NCBI GenBank assembly: GCA_002070115.1
Contig: MWCO01000046.1
Coordinates: 1 to 47,406, forward strand
DNA from: Deltaproteobacteria bacterium ADurb.Bin207
GTDB taxonomy: Bacteria > Myxococcota_A > Polyangia > Polyangiales > Polyangiaceae
Length of the DNA stretch: 47,406 bases
Direction: 5' to 3'
Of the stretch, positions 41,566 to 47,406 are shown in pieces (the first letter of the stretch is position 1; the number at the start of each line of letters is the position of its first letter). The notes beneath the pieces are model-generated. The model saw only the letters and a list, made by a program, of their open reading frames with translations. It had not been told where the DNA came from and did not search any database. Both the position numbers and the translations under genes were made by a program.

Positions 41566-44088
41566 TTAGATCGAAGATCGGAGCCACATGGATGCACCCG
41601 CGTGCTGTTGGTTTTCGTACAGCAGACGGAGAAATGACAAGCACGCTTCTTCGGCTTTCGGATGGTTGGCTTCTCTCGCGCGCGCCAGCGCTTCGATGGC
41701 TTCAATCAATGCATCATGAGGTCGTTGGGCTTCGAACAATCCGATCGCAAATGCGAGATGGCTTCGAGACCGCTCCAGGGTTGGCAGTTCACGCGCTTGT
41801 TCGCAAGCGTTTCGCAAAATGCGGACGGCCTCGGTTTGCTGACCTCGATGGAGCATCGCGATAGCCTGAATCCGTTGCACGAGGCGAGCGCTTCCTTGGA
41901 TCGATTCAGCCAACGCTTCGATCCGTTCACGGGACAACCCAACATGAGCCGAAGAAAATCCCAAGAAGGAACGCTCTGGTATCGTGGGTTCATGATCCGA
42001 TGGATCGAGTTCCGTCGACGACTCGAAGGCGCCTCGATCCGCGATTGTGATTTCTGAAACGTCGCCTGTCGGTTCGTCGTGGGATGAGGGCAGTGCGGAG
42101 ACTGGGGGCTCATCGAGCTTGTCTGGTTCGGGCGGGAATGGGAAAATATCCTCGGGACCGAGGACTTGTCCATCGGAGGCCAAAGGCGGCCGTGGGGGGG
42201 CCGAAACCGGATCTGTATCAATGGCAGCGACGGGAGGGAAGGTGAAGCGGCTTGGGCGCTTGGGTCCGCGGTCGGCAAGGGCTGCGGGGAAGACCTCTTC
42301 GGGGGTTCCAGGCGAGTAGGCCATCGGAAGACGAGCAAGGAGGTCGTACGGGTCTGAATCCAAGCGTGTGCGTGGTGTGGGGTCGTGGGTTCGCGCGAAC
42401 GCTTCGAGATCGTGACAAGCGCTTTCGAGCCCGGCGAATTTCGCGATGGTTGCCGCTTGCATGGCGAGGCGATGGGCTCTGACGCGATCGTGAGCTTCTG
42501 CTGCATACCAAGCGGCTTCCGCGAGCAGCAGTCCGCCATTGGACTCCACGACGGTGCATGCGGCGCGGTACCAGGCGAATTGGTTGGTTTCAGACAGGGC
42601 GTGAAGAAGGACACGAATATGCGTGCGAGACCGACAGGCGATCCAATCGGGTTGAGGAGCGATCAGCCATCCATATTCGGATAGCCGTTGAACTTCGAGA
42701 TCGAGGTCTACCGGAATGTCGGCGCATAATTCGAGGATGCGGTCGATCTGCGGGAGGGAAGCCTCACCGCCAAGCACGCCAAGGGCGAAGAGGACAGCGC
42801 GCGAACCAGGTGTAACGAATTGAAATCGTTTGGAAATTATTGCATCCGGCCCCGCGTTGGCTACCGCCGGAGGAGGTACCGTTCGGGGTTGGGCATCGTC
42901 CTTTCCCACGATCAACGCGCCGCAAGCGAGGGCTTCCGCCACGATCTCGCGCAAAGCAAGAGGGTTGCCACCTCCTTGAGAAGCCCAATGCGAAGCATCG
43001 CGAACCGACAACAAATTGCCCGTCCATTCGTTCACCAGCTTGACGGCTTCCTGCTTGGTCAATGGTCCAAGATCGACTTCGGGTCCGGGGGGCAAAGGAG
43101 CCAACTCGGCAGGAAGAGCAAGGTCCAGCCCCATGCGTACCACTGCCCGAAAGGGAACTTCGGCCCCGAGCAAAGCGGTGGTCACCACCTCTAACGTCGG
43201 GCTGTCCACGTCATGCACATCATCGATGAGCAGGAGTCCTTGCCCGCTGGCATGCGTAAGCCATTGTTCCACAAGCTCCGAGCAAGCCGCCAGGCTTGCC
43301 CCCTGGGCTTGCGTGATACGCAGATAGGTCGACTGGCATGATTCGGAAAGCGATGGGGCGCTGCCAAGCGCTCGAGCACGTAATAGTCCTCGTCGCAACG
43401 CACCGAGGGGTTCCATACGATGCCCTGATGGGCTGATCAAAAGGAAGGGAGCAGGTCGTTGCTGTTGTGCGAGAGCCATCAAAAGACGGCTAGCGCCATA
43501 GCCGGCCGCCGCTCGAACCGTGGCCAACGTGCCTGGGGCAATCTGCAACGCAGACAAGGCGTTTTCTCGTCCGACCCACACGTTTTCGAAGAGTCGATCG
43601 GCGCGTCCATCGTCTGATTCATGGAAAGGATCGCGCACATCGATGACGTAGGCTCGTAGCCCAAGTGAAGGCGAAGAACTTCGCGAGCCGTGGGTGACGA
43701 GGCGAATACGATGGGCGTGGAGGGTATCTTTTTCGATGAGGACTTCCCCGTGTTTTGCGAGGAGAGCCAGTTCGGAGGCTTGGTGCAGCACAGGGCCCCA
43801 GCCCGGTTCGATCTGTGCATCGCTCGTGAGAATATCGAGAGAGCCTTGAACGATGGCGATACGAAAGGCGCGTGCTAGCGGTTCGGCATCGGGTCCTGTG
43901 ACGAACCCCACGGCTTCTTCGAGATCATCGGTTTGAAAGCTGAAGGCGACGGCATCGGCAGACCAGGCGCAGAGGGTGGCTCCAAACGCCTTGGCGCGGA
44001 GCATGAGCCCACGAACATGCGTCACGAAATCGATACCGTTTTCTGACAGGGCAGGCTCGCTCAGGCAAACGACGATACGCTCAGCCAT
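41566..44088 (-). CDS. Cyclase-like/STAND ATPase/TPR signalling protein lacking the P-loop lysine
   Basis: An 840-residue cytoplasmic protein. Residues 1-150 resemble a degenerate class III nucleotide cyclase domain (GATLCAWSADAVAFSF, then GWGPVLHQASELALLAKHGEVLI); metal-binding Asp positions are not clear. Residues about 165-480 form an AAA16-type STAND ATPase. It begins with the usual VGRE, but Walker A reads AAAGYGAS (193-200), with Ala where the family has Lys, while Walker B is intact (GLLLIDDVHDVD, about 284-295). Helical repeats follow, with a Pro/Asp-rich disordered linker at about 580-730 and TPR-like helices at about 750-835. Family members act as large transcriptional or kinase-like signalling hubs. 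ATP binding is doubtful here. The pspA gene lies just upstream (13-base gap), so the two may be co-transcribed. Confidence 0.78.
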   Translation of the reverse strand: MAERIVVCLSEPALSENGIDFVTHVRGLMLRAKAFGATLCAWSADAVAFSFQTDDLEEAVGFVTGPDAEPLARAFRIAIVQGSLDILTSDAQIEPGWGPVLHQASELALLAKHGEVLIEKDTLHAHRIRLVTHGSRSSSPSLGLRAYVIDVRDPFHESDDGRADRLFENVWVGRENALSALQIAPGTLATVRAAAGYGASRLLMALAQQQRPAPFLLISPSGHRMEPLGALRRGLLRARALGSAPSLSESCQSTYLRITQAQGASLAACSELVEQWLTHASGQGLLLIDDVHDVDSPTLEVVTTALLGAEVPFRAVVRMGLDLALPAELAPLPPGPEVDLGPLTKQEAVKLVNEWTGNLLSVRDASHWASQGGGNPLALREIVAEALACGALIVGKDDAQPRTVPPPAVANAGPDAIISKRFQFVTPGSRAVLFALGVLGGEASLPQIDRILELCADIPVDLDLEVQRLSEYGWLIAPQPDWIACRSRTHIRVLLHALSETNQFAWYRAACTVVESNGGLLLAEAAWYAAEAHDRVRAHRLAMQAATIAKFAGLESACHDLEAFARTHDPTPRTRLDSDPYDLLARLPMAYSPGTPEEVFPAALADRGPKRPSRFTFPPVAAIDTDPVSAPPRPPLASDGQVLGPEDIFPFPPEPDKLDEPPVSALPSSHDEPTGDVSEITIADRGAFESSTELDPSDHEPTIPERSFLGFSSAHVGLSRERIEALAESIQGSARLVQRIQAIAMLHRGQQTEAVRILRNACEQARELPTLERSRSHLAFAIGLFEAQRPHDALIEAIEALARAREANHPKAEEACLSFLRLLYENQQHAGASMWLRSSI

Positions 44089-44101
44089 GGATCGGATTCA
44101 T

Positions 44102-44836
44102 TCAAGAAGTGATGCGATATTTATTTCGAAGCGCGCGCAGTTCATCGTCTACGTCATCATCGCCCGAAGATGAGCTTTTATCGACAGAGTCTCCTTTTTC
44201 GAGTTGTTCGAATCGTGCTTCCAGTTCGCCTTGCGTCATTCTGCCATCGGCGGGTCGCTCCAGGGCATCCCGAGCTTCTTTCATGGCTTCGGCCTCGGTC
44301 TGGGCGCGATCCATTTTTTCTTCCATGCGTCGCAATTCGTCGAAAGGCGTGGGACCATCGCCACGAGCGCCAAGGGCTTCGGCGCCTCCCCCAGCCCGAG
44401 CTTGTTGGTACCGGGCGACAATGGTGCCTTTTTTGGCATCCAATTCTTTGAGTTTCGCGTCAGCTCGCTCCAGGTCGTCTTTGAGTTGAAGCGCTTGTGA
44501 CCGCTGTTCCGCACGAAGCGCTTCCGCCCGATCGCGCTCCCCCACCAGCTTTTTCTTGAATAATAACGCCTCCTTCGCCAGGTTCTCATCGCCCGCTTGC
44601 ACCGCCAGTTCCGCGCGTCGCTGCCACTTGTCGATCTGCTCATCGATCTCGTCGACCTTGGCTCGGAGCCGCTTTTCCGCCGCCACCGCTTGGACGACTT
44701 CCTGGCGTCCTTTGCGTATCTGCTCGCGCATCTCTTCGATGAGGTAATCCACGGACTTTTGGGGGTCTTCGGCCTTATCGAGCAGCGCGTTCATGTTGCT
44801 CGAGATGACTTTGCTGAACCGGTCGAATAGTCCCAT
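44102..44836 (-). CDS. pspA: PspA/IM30-family membrane-stress protein
   Basis: A 244-residue protein of the PspA/Vipp1 family. It begins with the amphipathic helix GLFDRFSKVISSNMNALLDKAEDPQK and continues as a long coiled coil to about residue 190. These proteins bind stressed inner membranes and can form rods or rings. A Gly-rich break occurs near residue 148 (RAGGGAEALGARGDG). The ATG at 44836 has AGAGGAG five bases upstream. The tail is acidic and Ser-rich (SSSSGDDDVDDE) before a final helix. It is the first gene of a - strand pair with the STAND protein; no pspF or pspBC is nearby. Confidence 0.93.
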   Translation of the reverse strand: MGLFDRFSKVISSNMNALLDKAEDPQKSVDYLIEEMREQIRKGRQEVVQAVAAEKRLRAKVDEIDEQIDKWQRRAELAVQAGDENLAKEALLFKKKLVGERDRAEALRAEQRSQALQLKDDLERADAKLKELDAKKGTIVARYQQARAGGGAEALGARGDGPTPFDELRRMEEKMDRAQTEAEAMKEARDALERPADGRMTQGELEARFEQLEKGDSVDKSSSSGDDDVDDELRALRNKYRITS

Positions 44837-44962
44837 GTGAACTCCTCTTACATAACGTGCCTGGATCCTGCTTGCGTGTAAAGCATCTAGGACGTTTCTC
44901 GGCCAAGACCCGGGCATGGGGGGTGCCGATCAGACCAGAGCATGTGTATACAGGTAGCCATC

Positions 44963-46375
44963 ATGACAAAAACAACCTTCGATGCGGTGGTGATCGGTGG
45001 CGGGCCCGGTGGCTATGTTTGTGCGATTCGCCTTGCTCAGCTTGGCTTGAAAGTGGCCTGCATCGAAAAAGAAAATGTGGGAGGCGTATGCCTGAATTGG
45101 GGGTGCATTCCTTCGAAGGCATTGATTTCCGTGGCGCATACGTATGAACGGGCGATTCATGGGTCGACCATGGGCCTGCTGGTCCAAGGAGTCGAGGTGG
45201 ATGCTGCGCGCATGCAAAGCTGGAAAAACGGCGTGGTCGACAAGCTCACGGGCGGGATTCGTCAGCTTTTCAAAGCCAATGGTGTGACCTTGATCGAAGG
45301 CAAGGCCCGCGTGACCTCTGCCCGTTCCGTGGAGATCACTCGAAACGACGGCACCCTCATGCAAGTCGACTGCTCTCGAGCCATCGTGGTGGCAACCGGA
45401 GCCACGACCATCGAGATCGGCTCGTTGCCGATGGATGGCAAACAAGTCATTGGAGCCAAAGAGGCCGTCAGCTTGCCAGCCATTCCCAAACGCCTCTGCG
45501 TCGTAGGGGGCGGCGTGATCGGCTTGGAACTCGGCACGGTTTATCACAAGCTTGGCGCAAAGCTCACGGTGGTGGAGGCTCTTCCCCAATTGCTCACCGG
45601 AATCGAGCCGGATTGCACCCAAGTGGTAGAACGCAAACTCAAAAAATCGGGAGCCAAAATCCTCAAAAATGCCAAAGCTTTAGGCTACGAGCGACAAGCC
45701 GATGGTAGCCTTCGTCTGCAAGTGCAAGTGGGCGATAACGTCGAGTCTGTCGATTGCGATGTGCTGCTCGTAGCCGTGGGGATGCGCCCGAATGGAAAAG
45801 GGCTAGGACTGGAGCAACTTGGCGTAATTGTTCAACAAAACGGCGCTGTGACCGTCGACGAAAAAGGGGCAACCCCCGTGGAAGGAGTCTATGCCATCGG
45901 CGATGTAACCGGTCCTCCCTTCCTTGCCCATCGAGCTTCCAAACAAGGTGAAGTCGTTGCGGAAGTCATTGCCGGACAGGCATCGTCGTGCGATTGGGTC
46001 ACCATTCCCGCGGCCGTATTCACGGATCCGGAAATCGCTTCGGCAGGCATGACGACCGAGCAAGCCACCGCGGCAGGTTATCAGATCAAAACGGGAAAAT
46101 TCCCCTTCGCTGCATTGGGCCGCGCGCTTGCCATGGGCGAATCCGACGGATTCATCAAAACTCTATTCGATGCCTCCTCGGAGCGTCTTTTGGGGGTGCA
46201 TATCGTGGGGCCGTCGGCGAGTGATCTCATCGCGGAAGCCGCGTTGGCTCTGGAAGTCGGAACGGTGGCCGAAGATATCGCGATGACAGTTCACGCGCAT
46301 CCTACCCTCGCCGAAGGGTTGATGGAATCCGCGGCTCACGCGCTCGGACATGCCATCCATGCCGTCAACCGTTAG
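44963..46375 (+). CDS. lpdA: Dihydrolipoyl dehydrogenase
   Basis: A 470-residue flavoprotein that re-oxidises dihydrolipoamide of 2-oxoacid dehydrogenase or glycine-cleavage complexes with NAD. The FAD motif is GGGPGGYVCAIRLAQLG, the redox disulfide GGVCLNWGCIPSK, the NAD motif GGGVIGLELGTVYHKLG, and the C-terminal His-Glu in HAHPTLAE. The ATG at 44963 follows AGGTAG; another ATG seven codons earlier is possible. It is not beside any E1/E2 genes. It could also serve the AhpD-like protein, since some AhpD systems use lipoamide and Lpd; they are 11 kb apart. Its last 11 bases overlap a convergent lipoprotein gene. Confidence 0.96.
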   Translation: MTKTTFDAVVIGGGPGGYVCAIRLAQLGLKVACIEKENVGGVCLNWGCIPSKALISVAHTYERAIHGSTMGLLVQGVEVDAARMQSWKNGVVDKLTGGIRQLFKANGVTLIEGKARVTSARSVEITRNDGTLMQVDCSRAIVVATGATTIEIGSLPMDGKQVIGAKEAVSLPAIPKRLCVVGGGVIGLELGTVYHKLGAKLTVVEALPQLLTGIEPDCTQVVERKLKKSGAKILKNAKALGYERQADGSLRLQVQVGDNVESVDCDVLLVAVGMRPNGKGLGLEQLGVIVQQNGAVTVDEKGATPVEGVYAIGDVTGPPFLAHRASKQGEVVAEVIAGQASSCDWVTIPAAVFTDPEIASAGMTTEQATAAGYQIKTGKFPFAALGRALAMGESDGFIKTLFDASSERLLGVHIVGPSASDLIAEAALALEVGTVAEDIAMTVHAHPTLAEGLMESAAHALGHAIHAVNR

Positions 46376-47258
46376 GTTTGGTAGGGACGCAAACTCCTAA
46401 CCAATCCGGCGCCTCATTGAGTTTCTGACAAGACTGCCCGTCGGGACAACCTCCTTTGCCTGGCTGCGCGTTGGGAGCCCCTGCATCCCAGGGGGAATCC
46501 CCTCGCTTACACAGATACCGACAACGGTTGCCAGAGCCCTCGTGGGATACGCATGCTTGGGAATCCCCACAATCGTTGCGCGCGCTGCACGAGGCGCCTT
46601 CGGCCACGAACGAGCCGGAAGACGGAGGAGAGCAGGAAGCCGTGCCGTCGGTAATCAACGCATGACACGCTTCTTGCTCCGGGCAATCATTGAGCCAAAG
46701 CGTACAAGGTTCGGAATACCCGCAAACGTAAACCCAATACTTGGGCCCCAAGGTCAACGAAATACTGCATTGTCCACCAGGGCCACAGATCTCGTGCTGA
46801 TGTTCCTTGCAGCAAAACGGTGTGCAGTTGCCCGCAAGGCATGCGAGACCACTGGCACATTCACTATGGGATTCACAAACGGCTCCCCGGGTCTTGGCAC
46901 CGTAGCCCAAGGCCGTGCAACTCGTCCCCGCAATCCCATTGATCACGCTGGGAAAACAGGTAAGCAGCTTGCTCTCGCAGCTTTGTTCGATGAGTTGACA
47001 TTGCGTATTGGGAACATTTCCCCAGGAATCGGGCGGGCACGTGGGAATGGGAGGCTGCTCGTTCGGTGCATCCGGCACCGCTTCTTCCGATGCTTCGAAC
47101 CCATCGTCATGCTCGACGACCGCATGATCTATGAGCGCTGATTCAGAGCCTGCATCCACCGGGCTTTCTGTTTCCGACTTCGGATCCGAAGAGCAAGCCG
47201 CGAGCATGACCAGGAAGGACAACGCGAACCCAACGATGATACGAAAGCGTGGTTGCAT
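46365..47258 (-). CDS. Cys-rich lipoprotein
   Basis: A 297-residue product with a lipoprotein leader ending in VMLAAC (Cys22). An acidic spacer follows to about residue 70. The mature part has about 26 Cys residues, spaced in pairs typical of disulfide-rich extracellular proteins (CESHSECASGLACLAGNC, NDCGDSQAC, GGCPDGQSCQ). The CxxxxxCxxxxxC spacing recalls the Cys-rich lipoproteins common in Myxococcota. No enzyme motif is seen. It is convergent with lpdA and overlaps it by 11 bases. The next gene upstream, cut by the window edge, reads the same way. Confidence 0.8.
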   Translation of the reverse strand: MQPRFRIIVGFALSFLVMLAACSSDPKSETESPVDAGSESALIDHAVVEHDDGFEASEEAVPDAPNEQPPIPTCPPDSWGNVPNTQCQLIEQSCESKLLTCFPSVINGIAGTSCTALGYGAKTRGAVCESHSECASGLACLAGNCTPFCCKEHQHEICGPGGQCSISLTLGPKYWVYVCGYSEPCTLWLNDCPEQEACHALITDGTASCSPPSSGSFVAEGASCSARNDCGDSQACVSHEGSGNRCRYLCKRGDSPWDAGAPNAQPGKGGCPDGQSCQKLNEAPDWLGVCVPTKPNG

Positions 47259-47303
47259 GATGGTAGCCGTAGGTTGTGACGAAAGGCTCCTTGGATGAGA
47301 ACG

Positions 47304-47406
47304 TCAGGTGCCGCCAGTTCCACTGGCACCAGCTTGTCCGCTTGTGCCGCCAGTTCCCGCGGCTCCACTCATTCCTCCCCCACCTGCTGCACCGGCTTGT
47401 CCGCCA
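47304..47406 (-). CDS. 3' end of a Gly-rich protein (partial)
   Basis: The last bases of the window read, on the - strand, as the C-terminus of a protein with repeats of Gly-Gly-x and Gly-Thr-Gly-Gly-Thr (for example GTGGTSGQAGASGTGGT) before TGA at 47304-47306. About 34 codons are inside the window. Such repeats occur as linkers in myxobacterial surface proteins, but here they form the C-terminal end. The gap to the next gene is 45 bases. Identity cannot be determined. Confidence 0.55.
   Translation of the reverse strand, partial: GGQAGAAGGGGMSGAAGTGGTSGQAGASGTGGT

Noticed and set aside
41706..42614. A 302-codon - strand frame within the STAND gene
   Set aside because: It is a frame-shifted shadow, Ser/Pro-rich, with no start context; the long frame carries VGRE and Walker B.

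Overview
The window is a chromosomal segment, moderately GC-rich by eye, that most resembles a member of the Myxococcota (myxobacteria-like Deltaproteobacteria). The pointers are: a lipoprotein with three Myxococcus cysteine-rich repeats (DUF4215); many secreted lipoproteins with Gly/Ser or Pro/Ala linkers; PEGA and TPR envelope proteins; an AgmX/PglI-like C-terminal domain; a type IV pilus pilMNOPQ operon; and a cyclase-like/STAND/TPR signalling protein. This assignment is inference from gene content. No rRNA or other phylogenetic marker is present apart from UvrB, RsmD and one tRNA.

Layout. 1-3962: an apparent remnant of an IS630-type transposase (HTH only), a MaoC-type (R)-hydratase, a structured intergenic region (G-quadruplex motif and a 19-bp palindrome), a Gly-rich lipoprotein and a lone ABC ATPase. 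4245-11344 (+): an OmpA-type outer-membrane protein, a lipoprotein, a fused Kal-Kce-like protein whose Kce half has lost all three zinc ligands, and a large phosphodiester-glycosidase-like protein. 11464-18184: a LysM/M15-type peptidase divergent from pilMNOPQ (type IV pilus alignment complex and secretin). 18271-23916 (-): rmlBAC-type nucleotide-sugar genes with overlapping stops and starts, downstream of a korDABC 2-oxoacid:ferredoxin oxidoreductase operon. 24331-28394 (+): a two-component system, a TPR protein and a PEGA protein. 28463-32002 (+): rsmD, an AgmX-like protein, a 55-residue lipoprotein and uvrB. 32050-36742: a Cys-rich lipoprotein, a Tat-exported lipidated superoxide dismutase convergent with an AhpD-like peroxidase, a uridine kinase and a lone histidine ammonia-lyase. 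36757-39619: a tRNA-Leu(UAA) with a strong hairpin beyond it, and a modular PPC/DUF4215 lipoprotein. 39780-47406: a HAD phosphatase overlapping an orphan FlhB/SctU export-gate protein with an altered cleavage motif, a degenerate cyclase/STAND ATPase/TPR protein, PspA, dihydrolipoyl dehydrogenase, a Cys-rich lipoprotein and the 3' end of a Gly-rich gene.

How the genes work together. The pil genes form the inner-membrane platform and secretin of a pilus machine whose motor and pilin genes lie elsewhere. korDABC and lpdA serve 2-oxoacid oxidation, with ferredoxin or NAD as acceptor. rmlBAC make a dTDP-deoxysugar for surface glycans. SOD and the AhpD-like protein form an oxidative-stress pair. 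The least explained items are the Kal-pseudoKce fusion, the orphan SctU with NPTR in place of NPTH beside a STAND protein lacking its P-loop lysine, and the structured non-coding segment at 1371-1733.
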